A program made the position numbers and the translations under genes. A stretch of 64,000 bases of DNA from Labrenzia sp. R4_2 (GTDB taxonomy: Bacteria; Pseudomonadota; Alphaproteobacteria; Rhizobiales; Stappiaceae), in the NCBI RefSeq assembly GCF_017743865.1, contig NZ_JAGHRJ010000009.1, positions 1 through 64,000 on the forward strand, in the 5' to 3' direction. Below, piece after piece: positions 1 through 8,675 of this stretch. Positions within the stretch are counted from its first letter, which is position 1. Each line of letters starts with the position of its first letter. The notes beneath the pieces are model-generated. The model saw only the letters and a program-made list of their open reading frames with translations, searched no databases and had not been told where the DNA came from.

Positions 1-378
1 TGTCTGTGGCGTTCTGACCATCGGAGTTGTCTGCGCTGATCTGTAGCGGTGCAATGTCTGTGGCGTTCTGACCGTCGGAGTTGTCCGCACTGATCTGTAC
101 CGGTGCAGTGTCTGCGGCGTTCTGACCGTCGGAGTTGTCCGCACTGATCTGTAGCGGTGCAATGTCTGTGGCGTTCTGACCGTCGGAGTTGTCCGCACTG
201 ATCTGTAGCGGTGCAATGTCTGTGGCGTTCTGACCGTCGGAGTTGTCCGCACTGATCTGTACCGGTGCAATGTCTGTGGCGTTCTGACCGTCGGAGTTGT
301 CCGCGCTGATCTGTAGCGGTGCAATGTCTGTGGCGTTCTGACCGTTGGAGTTGTCCGCGCTGATCTGACCATCGGAGT
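1..378. repeat. 54-bp in-frame tandem repeat, about seven copies
   Basis: Units begin at 1, 55, 109, 163, 217, 271 and 325. They differ at only a few positions, and the last copy degenerates after about 367. On the minus strand each unit encodes 18 residues reading approximately SADNSDGQNATDIAPLQI, with Leu/Val exchange near the end. The array reaches the window edge, so the true copy number is unknown. Near-identity at DNA level indicates recent expansion. Confidence 0.95.
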
Positions 379-2464
379 TGTTTGTTGAAGTTTTATCGCT
401 CTGTATCCCCAAGGACAATTCGGGCTTTGTTTTAAAATTGCTTATCTCATCGCCGAGGTATGAAACAGATGTTGGTACCTGCACCAGGAGCGAGTGGAGC
501 ATTTGGCTGAGGTCGATCTTGTCAGTACCAATCAGGAAATCCGTGATCGTGTCTGTGCCACCTGACAAATCGTAGGACCGGTAGACAAACGTATCGCTGC
601 CTTCGCCGCCTGTGAGTGTGTCAGCGCCCTGGAGGGAGCGGATGGTGTCGTTACCGGCACCGGCTTCGATCACGTTGGCGTCTCTCGAGCCCTTCAGGAT
701 ATCATCTCCGCCACCAGAGACGATGTTGTCGATGAACTTGATGGTATCGGTGCCGATCTCAAGACCATGAGCCTTCTTGTTGTGAAGGGATATGGAGAGA
801 TTCACATCAAAGGCGGAGTAATCAACGGTGTCGTTGCCCCGGCCGCCATGCATCATGTCGTTGCCGGCATCGCCATAGAACGTATCGTCCCCATGACCGC
901 CATACAGTTCGTCGTCATGGCTGCCACCACTCAGTTCGTCGTTGCCGGAGCCGCCTTTCAGTACATCCGCGCCAGCACCTCCGGTCATGATGTCATCACC
1001 TGAGCCACCAATGAGACTGTCATCTCCATGGCCACCATCCATGGTGTCGTTGTCTGCACCACCTTTCAGATCATCATTGCCGTAGCCGCCGATCATCGTG
1101 TCAGCACCGGAGCCGCCAACCAGAACGTCGTCATCGTTGCCGCCATCGAGCGTGTCGTCGCCAGCACCGCCTTTGAGTTCGTCATTGCCGTAGCCGCCGC
1201 TGAGGTTGTCGACGCCCGAACCGCCAATGAGGCTGTCATCGCCGTTACCACCGTCAAGCATGTCGTCACCGGTGCCGCCGATCATCTCGTCGTTGCCGGC
1301 TTCCCCGTACAAGGCATCATTTCCGTTGTTGCCGTTCAGTTTGTCGTTGTGATTGCCTCCGTTCAAAGTGTCGTTGCCGGAATTGCCGTAAAGATCATCT
1401 TCTCCGGAATTGCCCTTCAGGTTATCGTCACCGGACCCGCCGTGCAGATCGTCATGGCCGTTGTTACCGGACAGATCGTCGTTGCCGGACCGGCCGTGCA
1501 ATTCGTCGGAACCATCGCCGCCGACAAGAATGTCGTTGTCAGACCGTTCAATTTCGACAACCTGGCTGCCAACACCCTCATGGCTTGGGTCCGGATCGGT
1601 ACCGCTGTCGTTCTGCTGATAATGCGCATTGAGGACCAGCGCGTTTTGCACCCCGATATCGACAGTGAAAACACTGTCGTCAAAGTCCCGATCCCCGCCA
1701 TTGTAAAGGTCTTCAAACCCGAGTGTGATTGTACCTGCATCGGCTTTTAGGACACCTGTGGTGTGCAGTATGCCATCCGGGTTCAGATCAACGGTCTCAC
1801 CGAAAGCCGCGGTGTGATATGGGTTGGTGCGGATCATCGTCTCCGTGCCGTCCGCCGCGATGTGATACAGGCGCGGACCGTCGCTGTGGATGGTGGCCTG
1901 GTTGCCGTCGGAGTCTTTGAACATCAGCTGTGGGGCGTTTTCGCCTTCCTGCCGAACGTCCAGATCCAGGCCCTGATAGCCACCGTTGAGACTGTAGCCA
2001 TTGGAGATGATGAAGAAGCCAATCGTATCGCCCGCTTCAACATCGAGATATTCCCGGCTTTCGCCCTGAATGAGATTCCCGCCACTCCCTTGAAGTGACG
2101 CATTGGGCCAGAGGATCTCAACGTCTGTAATCAGCCCATCGTCTTGAACTTTGTAGTCTCCAAATGTGTTTCGGTAACCTGCGGTTTCACCTTCAAACAC
2201 CACTGACACGGGATGATCATCCACGATCTCAATGCCGGTGACCTCGACTAGGTCTGGTCCACCGGAGCCGTAGAGGATGTCGTTGCCGTTGTTGCCGTAG
2301 AGAATATCGTCGCCTGTGCCACCCCAGACTTCGTCATTGCCGTTTTGTCCGGACATGACGTCATCCCCAAAGCGGCCGGACATAACGTCCGAGTGCCTGG
2401 TGCCGACAAGTGTATCGTCTTCATCCGTCCCGATCATGGGACGCGTTGCGGGCAAACTTGCCAT
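1..2464 (-). CDS. RTX-type calcium-binding secreted protein with DUF4114-like domain (C-terminus outside window)
   Basis: The frame is open from the ATG at 2464 to the left edge (at least 821 residues), so the C-terminus is missing. A ribosome site AAGGAG lies 9 bp upstream of the start. Residues about 8-55 hold Gly/Asp-rich RTX nonapeptides. Residues about 100-265 look like a DUF4114 domain, with its typical GFEDL..GGD.DFDD signature near residue 248. A second, longer RTX block (GGxGxDxL repeats) fills about 305-550 and is followed by a serralysin-C-like stretch ending DFLIGTDKIDLS. The last ~125 visible residues are an 18-residue tandem repeat. No signal peptide is seen, which fits type I secretion; the secretion signal would lie outside the window. 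Large Ca2+-binding adhesin or matrix protein is the likely role (inference). The plus-strand frames over it are low-complexity shadows. Confidence 0.85.
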   Translation of the reverse strand, partial: MASLPATRPMIGTDEDDTLVGTRHSDVMSGRFGDDVMSGQNGNDEVWGGTGDDILYGNNGNDILYGSGGPDLVEVTGIEIVDDHPVSVVFEGETAGYRNTFGDYKVQDDGLITDVEILWPNASLQGSGGNLIQGESREYLDVEAGDTIGFFIISNGYSLNGGYQGLDLDVRQEGENAPQLMFKDSDGNQATIHSDGPRLYHIAADGTETMIRTNPYHTAAFGETVDLNPDGILHTTGVLKADAGTITLGFEDLYNGGDRDFDDSVFTVDIGVQNALVLNAHYQQNDSGTDPDPSHEGVGSQVVEIERSDNDILVGGDGSDELHGRSGNDDLSGNNGHDDLHGGSGDDNLKGNSGEDDLYGNSGNDTLNGGNHNDKLNGNNGNDALYGEAGNDEMIGGTGDDMLDGGNGDDSLIGGSGVDNLSGGYGNDELKGGAGDDTLDGGNDDDVLVGGSGADTMIGGYGNDDLKGGADNDTMDGGHGDDSLIGGSGDDIMTGGAGADVLKGGSGNDELSGGSHDDELYGGHGDDTFYGDAGNDMMHGGRGNDTVDYSAFDVNLSISLHNKKAHGLEIGTDTIKFIDNIVSGGGDDILKGSRDANVIEAGAGNDTIRSLQGADTLTGGEGSDTFVYRSYDLSGGTDTITDFLIGTDKIDLSQMLHSLLVQVPTSVSYLGDEISNFKTKPELSLGIQSDKTSTNNSDGQISADNSNGQNATDIAPLQISADNSDGQNATDIAPVQISADNSDGQNATDIAPLQISADNSDGQNATDIAPLQISADNSDGQNAADTAPVQISADNSDGQNATDIAPLQISADNSDGQNATD

Positions 2465-2726
2465 TTCCTGTCTCCTTATTCCTTACGAAGGACGCAATCG
2501 AAGGAGGCAGTTGCAGGGAATGGGCCACTAACCTTACAGAATGTTCATGTAAGAAGGTATTTAATTCAATTAGATAGGGGTGGTGTCGATTTGGATGCGA
2601 GCGGCGTTACAGTTTTGCATGATCCCGTTTTCGATTTTGAAAAAGCCATGCCGGAAAATGCAAAACAAGAATTCTACGCCAATCAGCAATTCAGCTTATG
2701 AACAACAGCGGGGTTTTTTGATCATT

Positions 2727-4022
2727 TTAAAGACCCAGCCGGTCGCGGATCCGGTAGACCATGACAGAGGGTGCCAGGAACCAGGGATTGCCAGTGTAGA
2801 ACGGGCGTGTCGGGTTGGGGATCATCTCAAAGGCCGACGGCGTAGTCTCCCGGCCGGCGGCCTTGCGGCCGATGCGCATGCCCAAATAGCTGGCCATGCC
2901 GACACCCGACCCGCAGTAGCCGTTCGCGTAGAACAGTCCCCTGTCTTCGCCGCAATGAGCGAGCGTGTCGAACGTATAGCCGACAAAGCCCATCCAGCCA
3001 TGGCTGACCTTGAAAGGCCGCAGTTCCGGGAAGAGGGCACACATGTCCTGGTGCAGCTTGACCGCGCTGCTGCGGGGATCGGTTTCGCTCAAGGAGACGC
3101 GGCCGCCAAACAGAACGCGCTTCCGGTCCGGCGACAGCCGGTAATAATAAACCAGCCTCCTCGTATCAGAGAGGATCCTGTCCGTTGGAAACAGACGGTG
3201 CACGAGGTCTGTTGGCAGCTCTTCGGTCGCAATGACATAAGATCCGATCGGGATGACCCTGCGCTGATGCCAAGGCGACAAGGGTCCGGAATAGCCGTTG
3301 GTGGCCAGAATAACCTTCCCGGCGCGGATCTCGCCGCGTTCGGTCAGTACCTTGAAACCAGATCCTGTCCGGTCCAAGGACAAAGCACGGCAATCGCCAA
3401 TGACATGAGCGCCAGATTCCAGGGCCCGCTTCAGCAGCGCCGGATGATATATTGAGACATCAACACTGCAATGATGCGGGAAGACGATGCCGCCGTGATA
3501 GGCATCGGTGGAAAGTTCCGACGCCATGTCTTCCTTTGAAACCATGAAGGCGTCTGGCTTCCAAACCGGATGTCTGGATGCAGCTTCTTTTGCGAGCTTG
3601 TCGTAAAGATGCGGCTTGTGGGCCCCGTGAAACCGGCCGACCTCCTTCAACCCCATATCCAGACCGTCCGTTGAAAGCTGGTGCATGTAATCGAGAGACG
3701 CTTGGCCTTCTTGGCATAGCGCGGTTGCCAGCTCATCTCCGTAGCGTCCCGACAACGCGCTAAATGAAGGCTTCAGGCTGGTTGAGAGCTGGCCGCCGTT
3801 CCTGAGACTGCAGCCCCAACCGGGGTGTTCGGCATCTATCACCAGTGTGCCCAGCCCATCGGAGGCGGTCTGTAGTGCGGCATTCAAGCCGGTGTAGCCA
3901 GCCCCGATAATCAGGACATCGATTTCATCAGGGAGTTCCTGCTTTGGCAGAGAAACCTTGGGAGCAATGTCTTGCCAATAGGGCGTTGTTTTGTAGTCCG
4001 CCGCAAACACATCGCTTCCCAT
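2727..4022 (-). CDS. FAD-dependent oxidoreductase of the DAO family (PuuB/OrdL-like)
   Basis: This 431-residue protein has an N-terminal dinucleotide-binding motif IIGAGYTGL near residue 40 and a C-terminal GYCGSGVGMA-type FAD-contacting segment. Both are typical of the D-amino-acid oxidase superfamily, in particular gamma-glutamylputrescine oxidases, which oxidise a C-N bond to an aldehyde. It is the last gene of the minus-strand operon, 12 bp after the GMC oxidoreductase. With the polyamine-type importer upstream and an aldehyde dehydrogenase across the regulator, oxidation of an imported amine is plausible. The real substrate cannot be told from sequence. No signal peptide, so cytoplasmic. 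Confidence 0.85.
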   Translation of the reverse strand: MGSDVFAADYKTTPYWQDIAPKVSLPKQELPDEIDVLIIGAGYTGLNAALQTASDGLGTLVIDAEHPGWGCSLRNGGQLSTSLKPSFSALSGRYGDELATALCQEGQASLDYMHQLSTDGLDMGLKEVGRFHGAHKPHLYDKLAKEAASRHPVWKPDAFMVSKEDMASELSTDAYHGGIVFPHHCSVDVSIYHPALLKRALESGAHVIGDCRALSLDRTGSGFKVLTERGEIRAGKVILATNGYSGPLSPWHQRRVIPIGSYVIATEELPTDLVHRLFPTDRILSDTRRLVYYYRLSPDRKRVLFGGRVSLSETDPRSSAVKLHQDMCALFPELRPFKVSHGWMGFVGYTFDTLAHCGEDRGLFYANGYCGSGVGMASYLGMRIGRKAAGRETTPSAFEMIPNPTRPFYTGNPWFLAPSVMVYRIRDRLGL

Positions 4023-4034
4023 GGTGATTGTTCC

Positions 4035-5657
4035 TTATGCTGACCTAGCGTCTTCCAGGATGAGATCCGCGCCCTTTTCGCCGACCATGATTGCCGGGGC
4101 ATTCGTGTTGCCGGATGTCACGGTCGGAAAAATCGAGGCATCGACAACACGCAAGCCCTCGACACCGTAAACCCTCAAACGCGGATCTACGACGTTGTCC
4201 GACCTGTCAGGCCCCATTCGGCATGTGCTGACCGGATGAAAGACTGTCGAGCAGCGGTTGCGGACATCGTCCAGCATCTGTTCGTCTGTCTGAATGTCTG
4301 GGCCGGGTGTCATTTCCGTTTCGATGACTTCCTGAAGGGCAGGGCTTGCCGCGATCTTGCGCAACAACCGGCATCCCTCGATCATCTCCTTGCAATCATG
4401 ATTTGTGCTCAAGGAGTTCGGATGGATGGCCAATCCCTCGTAAGGATCTGAAGACTTTAGCTCAACATGCCCGCGGCTGGTTGGCCGTGTCGGTTGCATT
4501 CCGAACAGGAAACCAGCGAAAGGATCCGGGTTCATAAGGGGGCGTTGTCCCCTTGGCGCCTTAGTGTAGCTGACCGGAGAGAAGTAGAGCTGCATGTTCG
4601 GTCGCTCGCACTCCGGATTGCTCTTCACAAACCCGCCGCCCTGATTGAGGCTGATGGAGAGCGGTCCGCCACGGGTCAGAACATACCGGATGCCCTGGGC
4701 CAGCTTGCCCCACCACGGGTAGAGCTGCTGGTTCAGGGTCGGCACCTTGGACTTGTAGAGATAATCAAGGCCGAGGTGGTCCTGCATGTTTTTGCCAACG
4801 GCTGCGCTCTGGACTTTGGGCTCTATGCCCTTGGCCCGAAGCTCTGCGCCGTCTCCGATGCCCGAAAGCATCAGGATCTGTGGCGAGTTGACCGCGCCCG
4901 CACTCAAGATCACCTCGCGGCGCGCAGTGACTGTCTGCTCACTGCCATCCTTGTCATAGATGACGCCAGTTGCCCGGTTGCCGTCCAGAATAACGCGTTT
5001 GGTGTGGGCTTTTGTCAGGATGGTAACGTTTGGCCGTCTTTTTGCCCGGGATAGATACGCCCGGGCCGTCGACATGCGAAAACCGCCTTGCGTGGTGATC
5101 TGGTAGTGACCGACACCGTCCTGGTCCGCCCCATTGAAATCCGGATTGAACCTGAAACCGGCCTGTTCGCTGGCCCGGAAAAAATTCTGACACAGAGGGT
5201 GCGCGTGCTTGTCCACGCTGGAAACGTACAGCGGACCGTCACCACCGCGGAACTCATCCGCGCCGGCATCGTTGGTTTCGGAACGCTTGAAGTAGGGCAG
5301 AACATCGTCCCAACCCCAGCCCCGATTGCCCATGGCTTTCCAGTCTTCGAAATCCGCGTGCTGGCCGCGGATATAGACCATGGCGTTGATCGAGCTGGAC
5401 CCGCCTAGCACTTTGCCGCGCGGCCAATAACCTTCGCGGTTGTTCAAGCCCGGATCCGGCTGGGTATAGTACATCCAGTTGATGTGCTTGTTGTAAAACG
5501 CCTTGCCGTAGCCGACCGGCACCCAGATCCAGAAGTTCAGATCCGAGCCCCCAGCCTCCAGCACACAAACCGAATACTTGCCGCTTTCAGACAAGCGGTC
5601 TGCTACGGCGGCACCGGCAGAACCGGCGCCGACGATGACAAAGTCAAACTCAGCCAT
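4035..5657 (-). CDS. GMC family oxidoreductase (choline dehydrogenase-like)
   Basis: The 540-residue length is normal for FAD-dependent alcohol/choline dehydrogenases. FVIVGAGSAGA near residue 6 is the ADP-binding fold. The GMC signature GGSSSINAMVYIRG lies near residue 85, the catalytic-His region HPVSTCRMG near 472, and the closing GNTNAPAIM segment near 515. The start has a good ribosome site (GGAG). Members oxidise primary alcohols to aldehydes; choline is the best-known substrate, but GMC sequence alone does not fix substrate. It lies 12 bp after the second permease gene, so the product is probably an enzyme for the imported solute. Confidence 0.9.
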   Translation of the reverse strand: MAEFDFVIVGAGSAGAAVADRLSESGKYSVCVLEAGGSDLNFWIWVPVGYGKAFYNKHINWMYYTQPDPGLNNREGYWPRGKVLGGSSSINAMVYIRGQHADFEDWKAMGNRGWGWDDVLPYFKRSETNDAGADEFRGGDGPLYVSSVDKHAHPLCQNFFRASEQAGFRFNPDFNGADQDGVGHYQITTQGGFRMSTARAYLSRAKRRPNVTILTKAHTKRVILDGNRATGVIYDKDGSEQTVTARREVILSAGAVNSPQILMLSGIGDGAELRAKGIEPKVQSAAVGKNMQDHLGLDYLYKSKVPTLNQQLYPWWGKLAQGIRYVLTRGGPLSISLNQGGGFVKSNPECERPNMQLYFSPVSYTKAPRGQRPLMNPDPFAGFLFGMQPTRPTSRGHVELKSSDPYEGLAIHPNSLSTNHDCKEMIEGCRLLRKIAASPALQEVIETEMTPGPDIQTDEQMLDDVRNRCSTVFHPVSTCRMGPDRSDNVVDPRLRVYGVEGLRVVDASIFPTVTSGNTNAPAIMVGEKGADLILEDARSA

Positions 5658-5669
5658 GGTGTCTCCGCT

Positions 5670-6527
5670 TTAAGCGTTCTTGTCACGCTGGACGAGGATG
5701 GACAGAAGCGCCAGAAGCCCGGAGCCAACCATCAGGAAGAACGACACGGCGTTCAGAACCGGAGTCGATCCCACTTTGGCCATGCGGTCATACATGGTGA
5801 TGGTGAGCGGTGCCTCAGAGCCGACCAGGAACAGCGTAGTGTTGAAGTTTTCAAACGACACCAGGAAGGCAACAATGCCCGCTGCGATCATCGCCGGCCG
5901 CAGGAACGGCAGGGTGATTGTGCGAAGCACCCGTGCCCGGCTGGCGCCGAGATTGAACGCGGCCTCTTCCATGGTTTCGTCGAACTTCTTCAACCGGGCG
6001 GTGATCACCAGAGAGGTGATTGTCGCAATGAAGGAGAACTGGCCCAAGACGACTAGAAGCATGCCTGGGCGCAGGAATTCAAGTTCCAGGTCGAACCGGT
6101 TCTCAACGTAGTTCGCCGTGTCGCTGGCAAGCACCAGGATGGAGATGCCAAGGATAACGCCCGGGATCACCAGCGGTACGACCATGAGAATGTAAAAGAA
6201 GTTCTTGGCCGGAAAATCTCCGCGAACAAAGAGGAACGCATTGGTTGTGCCAACGAACACCGAAAGTGCGGCCACAAAGATCGCTATCACGAACGAATAG
6301 TAGAGACCTTGAAGAAGCCGCCGGTCATGGAACATGCCGAGCTTTGGCTCCGTGTCGGAGAAAAACCAGTCCAGGGTAAAGCCTTGCCACGGCAACGCCG
6401 GGAACAAGCTGTCGTTGAAGGCAAAGGCGCCGGCTGAAATCAGCGGAGCAGCCAAAAAGATGAAGAAGGCCAGTACGTAAAGCCGGTATCCAACGAGGAA
6501 CGGCGTTGTCTTGTTTGTCGCAAGCAT
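5670..6527 (-). CDS. ABC transporter permease, PotC type
   Basis: This 285-residue inner-membrane permease of the spermidine/putrescine family has about six hydrophobic segments. The EAA loop (EEAAFNLGASRARVLRTITLP) lies near residue 175 and contacts the ATPase. It pairs with the permease gene 11 bp upstream to form the transmembrane pore. Gene order (binding protein, ATPase, permease B, permease C) matches potDABC-type operons. The imported solute is likely a polyamine, amino-alcohol or betaine-like compound, judged from the two oxidoreductase genes downstream. Confidence 0.9.
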   Translation of the reverse strand: MLATNKTTPFLVGYRLYVLAFFIFLAAPLISAGAFAFNDSLFPALPWQGFTLDWFFSDTEPKLGMFHDRRLLQGLYYSFVIAIFVAALSVFVGTTNAFLFVRGDFPAKNFFYILMVVPLVIPGVILGISILVLASDTANYVENRFDLELEFLRPGMLLVVLGQFSFIATITSLVITARLKKFDETMEEAAFNLGASRARVLRTITLPFLRPAMIAAGIVAFLVSFENFNTTLFLVGSEAPLTITMYDRMAKVGSTPVLNAVSFFLMVGSGLLALLSILVQRDKNA

Positions 6528-6538
6528 GATCGTCCTCC

Positions 6539-7405
6539 TCAGCTCTTGGCAACAGTGTTGGCCAGCGTCTGACCACTCAGCTTCAATCCGAGCCAGATGA
6601 CGATGGAGGTGAACAAAAGCAGCAACATGCCGAAGGCCGCGCCGCCTTCCCAGTTAAACCGGGTGATGAACTGGTTGTAGATCTGCTCCGTGAACCAGCT
6701 GGAATTCTTGCCGCCAAGCAGGATCGGCGTGAGGTAGGAACCGGCTGTCAGCATGAACGTTACGATGCAGCCGGCAACGATGCCTGGCATCGCATAGGGC
6801 ACGATGATCTTGCGAAGCACGGTGAAGCCGTTGCCCCCGAGATTGTAGCCTGCCTCGATCATGGAGTTGTCCATCCCGTCGAGTGTTGAAACGAGCGGTA
6901 CGATCATGAATAGGATGACGGTGTAGACGAGGCCGATGATTACCGCGACGTCGTTGTAGAGGAACTCCACCGGGCTTCCGATAACGCCGGTCCAGACAAG
7001 AAAGCTGGAGATCACGCCGGTTTCCCGCAGAAGTAGAATCCAGCCGAACGAGCGGATCAGGTCGCTCACCCAAAGCGGGATGAGGCAGAGCAAAAAGAGC
7101 CCGCCGCGCGCCCGAGGCCCGGCGATCTTCGCAATGTAATAAGCGATTGGAAAGCCGATCAGCAGCGCCAACGCGGTCACCAGAAGGGACATCGAGCCAG
7201 TGCGCAGCAGTGTGTTCCAGTAGATCGGTTCGTTGATGAACTCAAGGTAATTGGCGAAGCTGTACTCGTAGACCCGCGGCGCAACCTTTTCCTTGAGAGA
7301 CAGGATCACCATGCCGATATGCGGCAGAATGATCAAAAGAATGATCCAGAGCGCAAAGGGCGCAAACAAAAGGATCAGAGAGAGGCGTTTGATGTCCTTT
7401 TGCAT
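6539..7405 (-). CDS. ABC transporter permease, PotB type
   Basis: The protein is 288 residues if started at the ATG overlapping the ATPase stop (TGATG); an upstream in-frame Met (7432) would lie inside the ATPase gene and is less likely. About six membrane segments are visible, starting with a hydrophobic helix right after the N-terminus. The EAA motif (IEAGYNLGGNGFTVLRKIIVP) lies near residue 185. It is the first of the two permeases, translationally coupled to the ATPase and followed 11 bp later by the PotC-type partner. Confidence 0.9.
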   Translation of the reverse strand: MQKDIKRLSLILLFAPFALWIILLIILPHIGMVILSLKEKVAPRVYEYSFANYLEFINEPIYWNTLLRTGSMSLLVTALALLIGFPIAYYIAKIAGPRARGGLFLLCLIPLWVSDLIRSFGWILLLRETGVISSFLVWTGVIGSPVEFLYNDVAVIIGLVYTVILFMIVPLVSTLDGMDNSMIEAGYNLGGNGFTVLRKIIVPYAMPGIVAGCIVTFMLTAGSYLTPILLGGKNSSWFTEQIYNQFITRFNWEGGAAFGMLLLLFTSIVIWLGLKLSGQTLANTVAKS

Positions 7406-8526
7406 CAGGCACGCTCCTCGTGCGCAAAGCACATGGCCTGCTTCGACGACCAGATCAAGCGGACCTCTTCACCCGGTTTGATGTCATTGTGGCCGGTTAG
7501 CGTGACATCAGATTCGATCAGCTCTCCATTCCCGGAGCGCACAAGAACCCGGCTGTTGGCGCCATTAAAAAGAAGGCTGTCAACGACACCATCCATCTGA
7601 TTGTCGCCTTCTATGCCACCAGAGCCACTTTCCGATGCCCGGACCGTGTGGATGAATTCCGGCCGCACGAAAATGTCGACCTTGGAGCCTTCCGCGACCG
7701 TGTTCTGGCCAGCTGCGGAGAAGCTCATCGGCAGGCCTTGGGAGGTTTCGACCTTTCCGCCGGTGCCGTCGCTCGATTTGACGGTGCCCGACCAGCGGTT
7801 GCTGTCGCCGACAAAGCCCGCGACGAAAGCCGTCTTTGGCTTGTGATAAAGCTCTTGCGGGGTGCCGATCTGTTCGAATTCGCCCTGGTTCATGATGGCA
7901 ACGTTGTCGGACATGACCAAGGCTTCGGACTGGTCGTGTGTGATGTAGATAAACGTGGTGTTGAACTGGTGCTGCAGCAGCTTCAACTCGATTTTCATGG
8001 CTTCGCGCAGCTTCAGATCGAGCGCGCCCAGCGGTTCATCGAGGAGCAAAACGTCCGGGTCGAGCACCATGCAGCGGGCAATCGCGATCCGCTGCTTCTG
8101 TCCACCGGACAATTGATGGATTTCGCGTTCCGCGACATCTGGAAGCGCAATTCGCTCCAGGACATCGTGTACTTTCTTTTTGATGTCCGCGTTGTTCATG
8201 CCGGTACAGCGCAAACCGTAAGCGATGTTTTCATAGACGTTCATCATCGGAAACAGGGCCAGATGCTGGAACACCATCTTGACGTTCCGCTTGTTTGGTG
8301 GCGTTCCGAGAACAGACCTGCCCTTGATCTTGATGTCGCCTGATGTTGGCTCCTCAAATCCGGCAATCATGCGCATCAAAGTGGTTTTGCCACAGCCGGA
8401 CGGACCAAGAATGGAGAAGAACGAACCGCTCGGGATGTCGAAGGAGACGCCTTTGACAGCCTGGAAGGACCCGAAGTTCTTGGTCACGCCGGCGCATTCA
8501 AGGTCGTATTGGGGAGTATTTGTCAT
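7405..8526 (-). CDS. ABC transporter ATP-binding protein, PotA type
   Basis: This 373-residue ATPase energises the importer. Walker A GPSGCGKTT is near residue 41, the signature LSGGQKQR near 138, Walker B VLLLDEPLGALD just after it, and the switch His in ITHDQSEAL. A C-terminal TOBE-like domain follows (about 285-365). I chose the ATG at 8526 because the longer in-frame extension (to 8655) is Pro-rich and unlike the family; the ribosome site is weak either way. The stop overlaps the next start (TGATG). Confidence 0.9.
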   Translation of the reverse strand: MTNTPQYDLECAGVTKNFGSFQAVKGVSFDIPSGSFFSILGPSGCGKTTLMRMIAGFEEPTSGDIKIKGRSVLGTPPNKRNVKMVFQHLALFPMMNVYENIAYGLRCTGMNNADIKKKVHDVLERIALPDVAEREIHQLSGGQKQRIAIARCMVLDPDVLLLDEPLGALDLKLREAMKIELKLLQHQFNTTFIYITHDQSEALVMSDNVAIMNQGEFEQIGTPQELYHKPKTAFVAGFVGDSNRWSGTVKSSDGTGGKVETSQGLPMSFSAAGQNTVAEGSKVDIFVRPEFIHTVRASESGSGGIEGDNQMDGVVDSLLFNGANSRVLVRSGNGELIESDVTLTGHNDIKPGEEVRLIWSSKQAMCFAHEERA

Positions 8527-8623
8527 TGTTTTGGACGCTTCTGGAGAAGTGAAGAAAGGTGGGGGGACACCGTATGGCGGCATCCCCCGAGAATTAGGCC
8601 TAGGCTCTACGGCAAATTGGCCA

Positions 8624-8656
8624 ATTGGCGGCAGCTTTTGTTCTGTTGCCGCCAAT
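8624..8656 (-). promoter_or_regulatory. Intercistronic stem-loop between binding-protein and ATPase genes
   Basis: A perfect 10-bp inverted repeat (ATTGGCGGCA / TGCCGCCAAT) with a 13-base loop lies in the 149-bp gap between the two genes. There is no T-run. Such hairpins often stabilise upstream mRNA and raise binding-protein levels over the other subunits; that role is inferred here. Confidence 0.55.
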
Positions 8657-8675
8657 ATTTGGAGTGGCCGGTTGC

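Noticed and set aside
1..378. CRISPR-like regular repeat
   Set aside because: The 54-bp units are contiguous, have no spacers and are in frame with the RTX gene.
767..1750. Plus-strand open frames of up to 240 codons over the RTX gene
   Set aside because: They are the antisense of Gly/Asp codon repeats (Val/Ala/Ile-rich low complexity) with no ribosome site.
8527..8655. N-terminal extension of the ABC ATPase
   Set aside because: Pro-rich stretch with no counterpart in PotA-type ATPases, and it spans the intercistronic hairpin.
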